From: CAYSPS01 sp964432975
GTDB taxonomy: Bacteria > Babelota > Babeliae > Babelales > UBA12409
Assembly (NCBI GenBank): GCA_964432975.1
Contig: CAYSPS010000014.1
Coordinates: 1 to 22,878, forward strand
Direction: 5' to 3'
Length of the DNA: 22,878 bases
This document shows positions 1 through 7,539 of the stretch, piece after piece. The notes beneath the pieces were generated by a model. The model did no database searches. It worked only from the letters and a program-made list of their open reading frames with translations, and was not told where the DNA came from. A program made the translations under genes and the position numbers. How positions within the stretch are numbered: position 1 is the stretch's first letter; each line of letters opens with the position of its first letter.

Positions 1-95
1 AAGAGTAGTTCATTTTTTTATTTTGTTTAACTCTTATGTCGAGTTCGCGTTAACATAATTTGTGGCATGCGTACGTTTACGATACGCTGGTATAC

Positions 96-804
96 ATGAA
101 AATATTTGTGCATGTTCTTTTTGATAGTATTACCAACGCGGTTTTTTCAGGCCAAGTATATGAACCGATCATGCAGCACCTTGCGCAAGATCAAAATGTG
201 CACGTGTATGTGGTCAGTTTTGAGCCACATAATTTATTGCACGCCGCGCGTAAGCGCTTACATATGATTCAAAAGCATGCGCGTTTGCACATAATACTTA
301 AGTGGCGTTTACCATTTTTTACAAAAATTTGTTTGTTATTGCCGATTTTGCGATTACGGTGTTTGTTAAAAAATTTTGCGCGGTACGAATTAATCGCACG
401 TGGGCCACTAGCTTGTGTGATTTGTCAAAAAGCTCTAGATGCGCAGCGTTGTAAACGGCTGACCGTGCAGGCTCGTGGGTTGTTAGCGCAAGAATATCGC
501 TATGCTCATGCATGTGCATCAGGATTGCCAAAGTTGTTTTATGATTGGCGAACGCGCTGCTATGAATACATTGAGCGGTGTGCGTATACGCGCACGCAAC
601 CATGCTTCTATATGATTCAAGTAGTGAGTCATGCTTTGGCTGACTATTTGAAACAAAATTTTAATGTTGATGATCAGAAAATTGAGTTGGCTGTGCATGA
701 TGTGCCTGCGCTTGTTGATGCCACACGACGTCAGACATGGCGCGCGCGCCGCAGGGCGCAACTGAATATTGCGTTAGATGCTACTGTCTACTGTTTTTGT
801 GGGG
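96..804 (+). CDS. Glycosyltransferase (GT4-like), N-terminal part, runs into an assembly gap
   Basis: This is the N-terminal half of what looks like a GT-B fold glycosyltransferase acting in surface glycan synthesis. It begins MKIFVHVLFDS, a typical first beta strand, and the stretch around 100-150 residues (ARGPLACV, then LTVQARGLLAQEYRYAH) resembles the conserved acceptor-side region of GT4 enzymes, which often reads D-x-R-G followed by an E. An upstream TTG at 60 stays in frame, but the ATG at 96 gives the natural start of the fold. The reading frame ends at the N run at 805-814 in ...ATVYCFCG, where GT4 proteins have the linker into the C-terminal domain. That domain continues at about 856-1206 in another frame. 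The neighbouring sugar-nucleotide genes support a polysaccharide role. Donor and acceptor cannot be told from the sequence. Confidence 0.6.
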
Positions 805-814
805 NNNNNNNNNN
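805..814. other. Assembly gap (10 N) inside the glycosyltransferase gene
   Basis: Ten undetermined bases interrupt the gene. The reading frames on the two sides differ, so the true size is unlikely to be exactly ten bases, or there is a base error beside the gap. Confidence 0.95.
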
Positions 815-855
815 CGGATCAAACACGACGCGGGCTTTCACGGGAAAAAAGATAG

Positions 856-1206
856 TTGTTTCTCTTAGCGCTCTTTGCGTTCTTTGCGAGAAATAAAAAA
901 AGTTTTTTGCTTATTTTAAGCAAAGATGTTGATGTTTTCGTGCCTTTACTTGCAAAGCGTGTTCCAGAAAATTCTTACAAAATTATGTCTGTTGTGCATG
1001 AAAAAGTTTTTGAATATTTGTGTGCTGCCGATATTGGTATCATTTTTCGCGAATCATCAGTGATTAATTGGGTGTCGCGGCCAGTGAAAGCGATGGAGTA
1101 TGAAGCTGCTGGTTTGTCTATTGCACATAATAATACGGTTGCTTGGATTGTTGCACGTTATGGTATTAATCGTGCGCGGTCTGTGTTTCAAAAAGCCCTT
1201 GTGTAA
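856..1206 (+). CDS. Glycosyltransferase (GT4-like), C-terminal part
   Basis: This is the C-terminal continuation of the gene that starts at 96. The segment LALFAFFARNKKSFLLILSK matches the helix and strand that open the C-terminal Rossmann domain of GT4 enzymes. ADIGIIFRESS, then RPVKAMEYEAAGLSIAHNN, matches the conserved nucleotide-sugar-binding region, with the glutamate of KAMEYEAAG in the place of the usual conserved Glu. The start at 856 (TTG) is only where the open frame begins, after a TAG at 853-855, and is not a real initiation site. Reading the previous frame across 815-865 gives a plausible linker (GKKIVVSL), so a one-base error near 860-870 or the uncertain gap explains the break better than true gene decay. 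A hairpin terminator follows at 1220-1257. Confidence 0.6.
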   Translation: MFLLALFAFFARNKKSFLLILSKDVDVFVPLLAKRVPENSYKIMSVVHEKVFEYLCAADIGIIFRESSVINWVSRPVKAMEYEAAGLSIAHNNTVAWIVARYGINRARSVFQKALV

Positions 1207-1219
1207 AATCATATTTATT

Positions 1220-1257
1220 CTATTCTTGCTGTAGCAGCAAAAGTGAATAGGTTTTTT
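1220..1257 (+). terminator. Rho-independent terminator after the glycosyltransferase
   Basis: The arms CTATTC-TTGCTG (1220-1231) and CAGCAA-(AAGT)-GAATAG (1235-1250) pair with a TAG loop and one AAGT bulge. GTTTTTT follows at 1251-1257. The hairpin lies 14 bases past the stop codon of the glycosyltransferase. It sits just upstream of the next gene's ribosome-binding site, so it would separate the two transcripts or attenuate readthrough. Confidence 0.55.
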
Positions 1258-1274
1258 GGTTTTGTGGGAGCGGC

Positions 1275-2585
1275 ATGGACACAGTTTGTGTAGTGGGATT
1301 AGGATATGTTGGCTTACCGACAGCATTAATAGCCGCTGAGCATGGATACCATGTTGTCGGATATGATAATGATGCTGCACGTGTTGCACAAATCAATGCT
1401 GGAAGTTTTGCAACACAGGAGCCCGAGCTGTGTGAGCGTTTTACGCGTGTACATATACGAGGCACTTTTTCAGCAACCACGACAGTTCCTAACGCTGATT
1501 ATTTTATTATTGCTGTACCAACTCCCGTGAGCATAGAAAAAAGTGCTGATTTAACATATGTTTTTTCTGCGGTTCGAGCAATCGCTCCATATTTAAAAAA
1601 CGGCAATACGGTTATCATAGAGTCAACCGTGCCGGTAGGTACCACTGATATGGTTGCAAAAATTTTGGAACAAGAAAGTGGGCTTCGTGTTGGGGTGACT
1701 TTGTTTGTTGCTCATGCACCTGAGCGCGTGTTGCCAGGGCGTGCATTCAAGGAAATTGTAGAAAATGATCGTATCATTGGCGGTATAACGCAAAATTGTG
1801 CACGACGAGTAGCGCAATTTTATGAAAAATTTGTGACCGGTGCGCTCAGCTTAAACTCAGCATGCTTTGCTGAGCTGGTTAAACTCGTTGAAAATAGTTT
1901 TGCAGATGTTCATATTGCTTTCGCGCATCAAGTTGCCGCACTTGCTGAAGCTTATGGATTAAATCCATATCAGGTTGTTGCAGCCGCCAACGAACATCCG
2001 CGTGTGCATATTGCCACGCCAACATGTGGGGTTGGTGGCCATTGTGTAGCGGTTGATCCGTGGTTTTTGATTGATGCGATGCCAGAAAAAACGCCACTCC
2101 TTCGTGCTGCACGACTGATTAATGATCAGCGGCCGGAGCTTGTTGCAGCGTATGTTAAAAATGCCGTGCATGCATGGTGCATAGCGCAAAAAAAAGATAT
2201 GTGTGTGATTCATGCTCTTGGACTAACTTATAAACCAAATGTGGATGATTTACGTGAATCACCGGCGGTGCGTGTTGTGCAAAATTTAATGAAAGAAAAA
2301 AATATTAAATTACTGGTGAGTGAGCCGCATGTTGCTCAAGAAAAACTTGAAGCGCTGATGGGCAATGTAGTTTGTACATTTACAGAGGGTCAATCGCGAA
2401 CTGATTTAACCATACTGCTTGTTGGGCATGATGTGTGGAAAAATATTCATCAGCGAATTTCGGCTGATAAACTGTTGGATTTTTCTGGTTTAACACTTAG
2501 ACGTATGGTTAACCGTGATGCGATGAACTCAACGTGTGATGCTGCCATGGTGGGCAAAAAAACGGTACGTGAAATATCGTCATAG
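1275..2585 (+). CDS. wecC: UDP-N-acetyl-D-mannosamine dehydrogenase-like (UDP-sugar 6-dehydrogenase, WecC type)
   Basis: This 436-residue member of the UDP-glucose/GDP-mannose dehydrogenase family would oxidise C6 of a UDP-sugar to a uronic acid in two NAD+-dependent steps. The N-terminal NAD motif is GLGYVGLPTA (residues 8-17). ESTVPVGTT and APERVLPG follow, then the central helix ELVKLVENSFADVHIAF. The catalytic cysteine is Cys257 in GVGGHCVAVDPWF; the AVDPWF ending is characteristic of the WecC/ManNAcA branch rather than UDP-glucose dehydrogenase (GGxCLPKD). GLTYKPNVDDLRESPA marks the C-terminal domain. The ATG at 1275 follows GGGAG. The stop codon overlaps the ribosome-binding site of the next gene, so the two are probably co-translated. 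The exact substrate (UDP-ManNAc, UDP-GlcNAc or UDP-GalNAc) is an inference. Confidence 0.85.
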   Translation: MDTVCVVGLGYVGLPTALIAAEHGYHVVGYDNDAARVAQINAGSFATQEPELCERFTRVHIRGTFSATTTVPNADYFIIAVPTPVSIEKSADLTYVFSAVRAIAPYLKNGNTVIIESTVPVGTTDMVAKILEQESGLRVGVTLFVAHAPERVLPGRAFKEIVENDRIIGGITQNCARRVAQFYEKFVTGALSLNSACFAELVKLVENSFADVHIAFAHQVAALAEAYGLNPYQVVAAANEHPRVHIATPTCGVGGHCVAVDPWFLIDAMPEKTPLLRAARLINDQRPELVAAYVKNAVHAWCIAQKKDMCVIHALGLTYKPNVDDLRESPAVRVVQNLMKEKNIKLLVSEPHVAQEKLEALMGNVVCTFTEGQSRTDLTILLVGHDVWKNIHQRISADKLLDFSGLTLRRMVNRDAMNSTCDAAMVGKKTVREISS

Positions 2586-2594
2586 GAGAAGGTG

Positions 2595-3677
2595 ATGGTA
2601 TGCAATAGATTATGCAAAGTTCTTTTTTATGGGATTATTTTATTTGGCTCTTTACTGCAGGCTGCTCCTGTATATTTTGTGGCACTTGCTGGTGGTGTTG
2701 GTGAACGCCTATGGCCATTAAGCACCGTTGCGCGGCCCAAACAATTTTTGTGCCTACACGGCAACAAGACGTTGCTTGAAGATACATATGCACGTATTGT
2801 AAATTTGGTTCAAGATGGTCATTTTTGGGTAGTTACAACACAGGATTATGCATCTCTTACACGCAGTACATGTCCGACTGCTGAGCGGATTTTGATCGAA
2901 CCGATGTTGCGAAATACCGCGCCAGCAATTTGTCTTGCTTGTTTGCAGGTCGCGCGTGAACATCCGGATGCGGTTGTGGTAATTTTGCCTTCGGATCATT
3001 TTGTAAGTCCAGTTCAACGTTTTCGTAGTCTCCTTACGCAGGCAATTGAATATTGTGTTCGTAATGAAGTTCTTATGTTACTTGGTGCAATGCCAACGTA
3101 TCCTGCAACTGGTTATGGCTATATCAAGTGTAGCCGAAAAAGTGACGCATCTTGTGGTGTTATGCATGTTGTCTCTTTTCATGAAAAGCCGGCGGCAGAA
3201 GCTGCCCAAACATTTCTCGAGTCAGGATGTATGTTATGGAATGCCGGCATATTTTGTGCTCGCGTACAGGTGTTTTTGCAAGAATTGCAAATGCATGCGC
3301 CGCAGGTTTTTAATGGCGTGAAATCTTATATTGCGGGATCAGGTCAGTATGCTGATTTGCCATCTATTTCAATTGATTATGCCGTACTGGAAAAGAGCAC
3401 GCGATTACGAGTGATGCCGCTTGATATTTCATGGTCCGATGTTGGCAATTTGCGTGAATTTTTGACTATTCATGAAAAATGTACACCAAGTAGTGACCGT
3501 GTTGTAAAAGTTGATGCTCCTGGCACACTCGTATACGGTTCTGCTCATAAAATTATAGCACTTATTGATGTTGCCAATGTCTGTGTGGTTGATACACCAC
3601 AAGCGCTGGTAATTGCCGCAAAAGATACTGTTGAGAAAGTGAAGATTGCGTGTGCCAAAGCCGCACGACAAAATTAA
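2595..3677 (+). CDS. manC: Mannose-1-phosphate guanylyltransferase (GDP-mannose pyrophosphorylase) with N-terminal hydrophobic leader
   Basis: This 360-residue enzyme would make GDP-mannose from mannose-1-phosphate and GTP. The nucleotide-binding loop ALAGGVGERLWPLS is at about residues 30-43, followed by ARPKQF. Later come ILPSDHFV, ATGYGYIKC, HEKP, MLWNAGIF and SIDYAVLEKS with DISWSDVGN, all standard for this family. It lacks the C-terminal isomerase domain of bifunctional ManC. The odd part is residues 1-25: a basic start (NRLCK) and hydrophobic core VLFYGIILFGSLLQAA before the enzyme proper, where family members normally begin directly at the loop. AGGAG at 2584-2588 is six bases from the ATG at 2595, favouring it over the GTG at 2592. 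The ribosome-binding site overlaps the stop codon of the dehydrogenase. Confidence 0.85.
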   Translation: MVCNRLCKVLFYGIILFGSLLQAAPVYFVALAGGVGERLWPLSTVARPKQFLCLHGNKTLLEDTYARIVNLVQDGHFWVVTTQDYASLTRSTCPTAERILIEPMLRNTAPAICLACLQVAREHPDAVVVILPSDHFVSPVQRFRSLLTQAIEYCVRNEVLMLLGAMPTYPATGYGYIKCSRKSDASCGVMHVVSFHEKPAAEAAQTFLESGCMLWNAGIFCARVQVFLQELQMHAPQVFNGVKSYIAGSGQYADLPSISIDYAVLEKSTRLRVMPLDISWSDVGNLREFLTIHEKCTPSSDRVVKVDAPGTLVYGSAHKIIALIDVANVCVVDTPQALVIAAKDTVEKVKIACAKAARQN

Positions 3678-3761
3678 ATTTGAAGTAACGTATCGAATTT
3701 GGGCTGACCTGTTCATATTACAGCGTTTGCTCCGACATGAAAGCAGTGGAAGGAGAATTAC

Positions 3762-5921
3762 GTGCGACAACTGTTTATAGAAAAAGGAACCCTGTCAATT
3801 AAAGAAGTGTGCAGGCCGCTTCTTGATGACTATTCGGTATTGGTATCAGTTTCTTATTCTTTTTTGATTACCGGACAAGAATTATTTGAGTTGTTGCACG
3901 CACATGATGCGCGTTTTTTTCACAATATTCCTAATAAAATTCGCACCCTCATGGATTTGCTTGCGCATCGGGGTGGTTCCTATGTTGGTACGTTTATCAA
4001 AGATCGATTTGCTGGGCGTATTATGCCTATTGGCAATTCGTGTTCTGGGCGTGTGGTTGCGGTCGGGAAAAAAGTGAAGCGTTTTCGTATTGGAGATTTA
4101 GTTGCATGTGTTGGCGATGGCTTTGCCAATCACGCAGAAATTGTGTGCGCTCCTGAGCAGTTAGTTGTTCCCGTTCCTGATGAGTCACTTTTGCGTGTTG
4201 CAAGCCTGATGGGGGTTGGTGCAATTGCCATGCAAAGTATTCGACGTGCATCGCTGTGCGTTGGTGAAACCGTTTGCGTATATGGTATGGATACGCTTGG
4301 TCAAGTTATTGCATTACTGGCTAAAGGGTCTGGTTGCCGTGTTTTTGCATTAGATGCCCATGCGAAAAAATTGGAACATGCACAGCGATCTGGCGTTGAG
4401 AGGGCATTGCTTTTAGGAAACGTTGATGTATATGAAGAAATTTCTTATGCAACCGGTTCTCATGGCGCTGATTGTGCAATTATAACGCCTGAATGTATGA
4501 ATGATCTTGGTGTAAATAGTGCGATTGATAATACGCGCAAACGCGGCAGAATTGTTCTTGTCGGTACAAAATCCGTTTTGCTTAAGCAAGAAAGAGTGCA
4601 AAGTAAGGAAATTGATGTGCTTTTCTCGCTTGCGTATGGACCAGGTCGGCATGATGCATCCTATGAATATCAGAGCATCGATTATCCATATGAACATGTG
4701 CGATGGACAGAAAATCGCAACATGTATGCCTTTATGCATCTTTTGCAAAGTGGACACGTGCAAGTAGATTATTTGCTTGAAAAGGAAGTTGCACTTGCGC
4801 GCTTAACTCCACAAGTGGTTCAACAGGCAATTGAAAGTGGCTCTGGTGCCCTTATTACTTATAAATATGTAGAACCAGCTCCTGCATCTTGCAAGGTTGA
4901 CTCCTTCATACCGGCTCGACATGCTCCATCAGATAAGCTTAATGTTACATTTTTCGGTGCTCATCGGAATGCGCGGCTGTCGTTCATGCCATTGGTAAAA
5001 TCTATAAAAAATGTTGAATTTCGCCGAATTATTGATCATGATATTGCGCATGCACTTAATGCTGCAAACCAGTATATTGGCGCATTTGCACTTTCAGGAG
5101 GTCCAGAGCTTTTTTATGAAGATCCGGCAACTGATGTGGTGTGCGTAACGTCTGCTCATGGTGTGCATGTCGAACATGTGCTTAAAGCACTTAAAAATGG
5201 TAAGGCAGTCTATTTACGACAGATGCTTGCATTAACTGAAGATGAACTTGCACGCTTGTCAGATTTTTTGCATGTGCATCATCAACCGCGGTTAAGTTTC
5301 GGATGTCACCAAAGTTTTGCGCCGTTTATGCAACGCGTTAAACAGTATGTTAGTCAGCGACAATCGCCGCTTATGATGAACTATCGAATTAATCTCAATG
5401 CTTTACAAGATAGAGAAACGGTTGATAGAAAACCGCGCGCTGGCACCATAGTAGCCACAGCTTCGCATATTTTTGATTTATTTTGCTTTTTGACGTGGGC
5501 GCGGCCTTCTGTAGTTTCTGTCGAAATGATTCGTGCAAAACAAGAGGAAATTTTTTCCAGTGACAATGTAAGCATTTATGTTGGATTTGATGATGGCTCA
5601 CTCTGTTCCTTACAGATAACTTCATTGGGACATGCAGCAATGGGTGCTGAGCGCATGGAGGTTTATTTTGACGGAAAATCAATTGTTATGGAAGATTTTG
5701 TTCGATTACAAGGGTATGGGTTGCCACGTTCTTTTGATGAGGTTTCACGTATTGCTGACCATGGTCAGCGCGCTCATGTAAAGCAATTTTTTGCTGATTT
5801 AGCCGATCCAGAAAAATCGATATTATTCGATGCGGCTCGTATAGAGACTATGGCACGATTGACCATGCAAGTTGATCAATTAGCGAGCCAAGGTGGTGGG
5901 GAAGCAGCTGTACGCATGTAG
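3762..5921 (+). CDS. Bi-domain oxidoreductase: MDR (zinc-type alcohol dehydrogenase fold) fused to Gfo/Idh/MocA domain
   Basis: This 719-residue two-domain protein belongs to a fusion family often found in polysaccharide clusters. Residues 1 to about 375 follow the medium-chain dehydrogenase plan: GNSCSGRVVAVG, FRIGDLVACVG, FANHAEIV, MGVGAIAMQSIRRA, and SLAYGPGRHDASYE with DYPYEHVRWTENRN, a signature of this fusion. Residues about 393-719 follow Gfo/Idh/MocA. Key residues look lost. The first Rossmann loop reads G-M-D-T-L-G (175-180) instead of GxGxxG. The second reads G-A-H-R-N-A (399-404) instead of GxGxxA. The EKP motif is R-Q-M (486-488) in VYLRQMLALTEDEL. It starts with GTG, with AAGGAG (3750-3755) six bases upstream. 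The substrate is unknown, and the sequence leaves its catalytic competence in doubt. Confidence 0.75.
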   Translation: MRQLFIEKGTLSIKEVCRPLLDDYSVLVSVSYSFLITGQELFELLHAHDARFFHNIPNKIRTLMDLLAHRGGSYVGTFIKDRFAGRIMPIGNSCSGRVVAVGKKVKRFRIGDLVACVGDGFANHAEIVCAPEQLVVPVPDESLLRVASLMGVGAIAMQSIRRASLCVGETVCVYGMDTLGQVIALLAKGSGCRVFALDAHAKKLEHAQRSGVERALLLGNVDVYEEISYATGSHGADCAIITPECMNDLGVNSAIDNTRKRGRIVLVGTKSVLLKQERVQSKEIDVLFSLAYGPGRHDASYEYQSIDYPYEHVRWTENRNMYAFMHLLQSGHVQVDYLLEKEVALARLTPQVVQQAIESGSGALITYKYVEPAPASCKVDSFIPARHAPSDKLNVTFFGAHRNARLSFMPLVKSIKNVEFRRIIDHDIAHALNAANQYIGAFALSGGPELFYEDPATDVVCVTSAHGVHVEHVLKALKNGKAVYLRQMLALTEDELARLSDFLHVHHQPRLSFGCHQSFAPFMQRVKQYVSQRQSPLMMNYRINLNALQDRETVDRKPRAGTIVATASHIFDLFCFLTWARPSVVSVEMIRAKQEEIFSSDNVSIYVGFDDGSLCSLQITSLGHAAMGAERMEVYFDGKSIVMEDFVRLQGYGLPRSFDEVSRIADHGQRAHVKQFFADLADPEKSILFDAARIETMARLTMQVDQLASQGGGEAAVRM

Positions 5922-5982
5922 GATTAAATTGGCTCTTTAATTACCATATGGTTAGGGTACGTTGCGTTGGATATTTTTCGAG

Positions 5983-6011
5983 TTGTTTTTTTGTTTTTTT
6001 TGCTTTAATCT
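5983..6011 (+). promoter_or_regulatory. Candidate sigma70-type promoter for the tRNA/secE cluster
   Basis: TTGTTT (5983-5988) and TAATCT (6006-6011) are separated by 17 bases, about 45 bases ahead of the tRNA-Thr gene. A T-rich tract lies between them. The region 5922-5982 holds no gene; its only feature is the short palindrome ACCATATGGT (5943-5952). Confidence 0.45.
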
Positions 6012-6058
6012 AATAAAGTAACGATTGAAACAAACAGAAATGGGTCGTAGTTATGTAG

Positions 6059-6134
<76 letters not shown>

Positions 6135-6206
6135 GATGAAATGGCTAACCGAATTTTAAAAGAAGAGCAGTAACGACGCAAATGCCGTGACTGTTGCTAG
6201 TTTTCG

Positions 6207-6283
6207 AGGCCAGTAGCTCGAATTGGTAGAGCGACAGACTCCAAATCTGAAGGTTGGGGGTTCGAGTCCCTCCTGGCCTGCCA
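6207..6283 (+). tRNA. tRNA-Trp (CCA)
   Basis: The acceptor AGGCCAG pairs perfectly with CTGGCCT (6273-6279). The anticodon stem ACAGA/TCTGA encloses CTCCAAA, giving anticodon CCA. The T loop is TTCGAGT. Discriminator G and an encoded CCA follow. A tRNA-Trp gene directly ahead of secE is a widespread bacterial arrangement. It lies 72 bases after tRNA-Thr, presumably on the same precursor RNA. Confidence 0.93.
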
Positions 6284-6339
6284 CTAACCTGGATTATTGG
6301 AGTTTGTGGTACGCGAGCGTATATTGGGGTAGTTGCAGT

Positions 6340-6525
6340 ATGATTAGAATGTTTTCGTTCTTTCGTGAGGTTCGCCAAGAGCTTGCTAAGGTAGTGTGGC
6401 CGAATTTTAATGAATTTGTTGGCTCTACCATTGTTGTGCTGATTATCATGGCTTTTTTTGCTGTTTATTTAGGGGCGGTAGATTTCGGGTTGCGTATTAT
6501 CATTGAGTATATATTGTCATTATAA
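6340..6525 (+). CDS. secE: Protein translocase subunit SecE
   Basis: This 61-residue single-span membrane protein is the clamp subunit of the SecYEG translocon. The amphipathic segment FFREVRQELAKVVWP, ending in the W-P typical of SecE, precedes one membrane segment (about residues 28-47, rich in V, I, L and F) and a short tail. The open frame extends upstream through tRNA-Trp to 6223, but that part would translate the tRNA gene, so the start is the ATG at 6340 (or the ATG at 6349). GGGG at 6326-6329 is a weak ribosome-binding site. The size fits the short form of SecE found in most bacteria. nusG follows, as almost everywhere. Confidence 0.9.
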   Translation: MIRMFSFFREVRQELAKVVWPNFNEFVGSTIVVLIIMAFFAVYLGAVDFGLRIIIEYILSL

Positions 6526-6563
6526 AAGTTTGGGTGACCGAAAAAAATGCGGGCGGTTGAGCG

Positions 6564-7082
6564 ATGAAACGGTGGTATGTTGTTCAGGTTTATGCGGGCT
6601 ACGAGGAGCAGGTCAAGGCGGATCTTGGTCGTCGCATTCATGAAAAACATATGGAGAATTTTTTCGGCGACATACTTGTTCCTTCTGCGCAGATTAAAGA
6701 TTTTTTTTCTTCACAGGAATCAAAAGATCAGCGATTGTTTCCTGGATATGTTCTTATTGAAATGGAAATAACGCCAGAGTCTTCAGCTATTGTTATCAAA
6801 GCGCCACGTGTGCTCAAATTTTTGGGTGGCAATGAGCCTGTTCCACTTGCCCAACAAGAAATTGATCGCGTTTTGCGGACAATGCGCGGTGAGGTTGTTG
6901 TCAAAAGCGAAGCTCCCGACTTTGTGGTTGGTAGCGAAGTTGATATTACTGGTGGGCCATTTGCTGGGTTTGTAGGCATTATTGAAAATATCGACAAAGA
7001 AAATGAACGGCTTACGGTGATGGTAAGCATTTTTGGTCGTATGACTCCAGTTGAATTGGGTTTTGACCAAGTGAAGCGATAA
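6564..7082 (+). CDS. nusG: Transcription termination/antitermination protein NusG
   Basis: This 172-residue elongation factor binds the clamp of RNA polymerase through its N-terminal NGN domain and contacts Rho or ribosomal protein S10 through its C-terminal KOW domain. The NGN domain begins RWYVVQVYAGYEEQV and includes FPGYVLIEME. The KOW domain is at about residues 123-172, with VGSEVDITGGPFAGFVG and the final FGRMTPVELGFDQVKR. Length and order match ordinary NusG, with no large insert. The ATG at 6564 is the natural start, since RWYVVQ directly follows. It lies 38 bases after secE and 18 before rplK, in one transcription unit. Confidence 0.95.
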   Translation: MKRWYVVQVYAGYEEQVKADLGRRIHEKHMENFFGDILVPSAQIKDFFSSQESKDQRLFPGYVLIEMEITPESSAIVIKAPRVLKFLGGNEPVPLAQQEIDRVLRTMRGEVVVKSEAPDFVVGSEVDITGGPFAGFVGIIENIDKENERLTVMVSIFGRMTPVELGFDQVKR

Positions 7083-7100
7083 AGAGATTAGGTTTGAATT

Positions 7101-7523
7101 ATGGCTAAACAAGTTAAGGCTATTGTTAAAGTACAAATTGTGGGTGGCAGTGCGAATCCGGCGCCACCAGTTGGTACCGCGCTCGGTCCTCATGGCATTA
7201 ATATTATGGACTTTTGTAAGAAATTTAATGCTGCAACGGCTGATCGCAAAGGGCAGACGGTGCCTGCGGTGATTACGATTTATGCAGATCGAACTTTTGA
7301 TTTTATTCTCAAAACGGCGCCAGCATCTGAACTGATAAAGAAAAAAGCAAAGATTGAAAAAGGGGCTTCGGTGCATACGCAAACTATTGCAACGATTACC
7401 TGGGCTGATGTTGAAGATGTTGCAAAAGCTAAGATGGTTGATTTGAATGCAAATGATCTGGAACAAGCTAAGAAAATTATTGCCGGAAGCGCGCGTAGCA
7501 TGGGCGTGCAGGTCAAGGATTAA
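7101..7523 (+). CDS. rplK: 50S ribosomal protein L11
   Basis: This 140-residue L11 forms the GTPase-associated centre of the large subunit with L10 and L7/L12. The N-terminal domain has VKVQIVGGSANPAPPVG and LGPHGINIMDFCKKFN. The C-terminal rRNA-binding domain includes the late segment IAGSARSMGVQV. All are close to the family standard. Only 18 bases separate it from nusG, so there is no room for the leader through which L1 represses this operon in E. coli. Confidence 0.97.
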   Translation: MAKQVKAIVKVQIVGGSANPAPPVGTALGPHGINIMDFCKKFNAATADRKGQTVPAVITIYADRTFDFILKTAPASELIKKKAKIEKGASVHTQTIATITWADVEDVAKAKMVDLNANDLEQAKKIIAGSARSMGVQVKD

Positions 7524-7539
7524 TAAAGGGTAATTGGTT

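Noticed and set aside
1..59. AAGAGT / ACTCTT inverted pair and possible promoter at the left edge
   Set aside because: A six-base stem with a 24-base loop and no well-spaced -35/-10 pair is weak evidence.
60..95. TTG start at 60 for the first gene
   Set aside because: The frame is open, but the extra 12 residues do not fit the beginning of a glycosyltransferase fold, while the ATG at 96 opens directly on the first beta strand.
866..892. Tandem-looking CTCTTTGCG / TTCTTTGCG units
   Set aside because: They encode LFAFFA in the glycosyltransferase and match the expected helix there, so this is coding repetition and not a separate repeat element.
5943..5952. Palindrome ACCATATGGT before the tRNA promoter
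   Set aside because: A single ten-base palindrome without a second copy or T-run is not enough to call an operator or terminator.
6135..6206. Small ORF or hairpin in the spacer between tRNA-Thr and tRNA-Trp
   Set aside because: ATGGCTAACCG opens only ten codons without a ribosome-binding site, and the possible stem is full of mismatches and bulges.
6223..6339. Long form of SecE starting at 6223
   Set aside because: This part would translate the tRNA-Trp gene; the SecE-like sequence begins only at 6340.
6783..7466. A 227-codon reverse-strand frame opposite nusG and rplK
   Set aside because: It lies fully across two conserved ribosomal-operon genes, and its composition (Asn, His and Arg rich) is that of an antisense frame.
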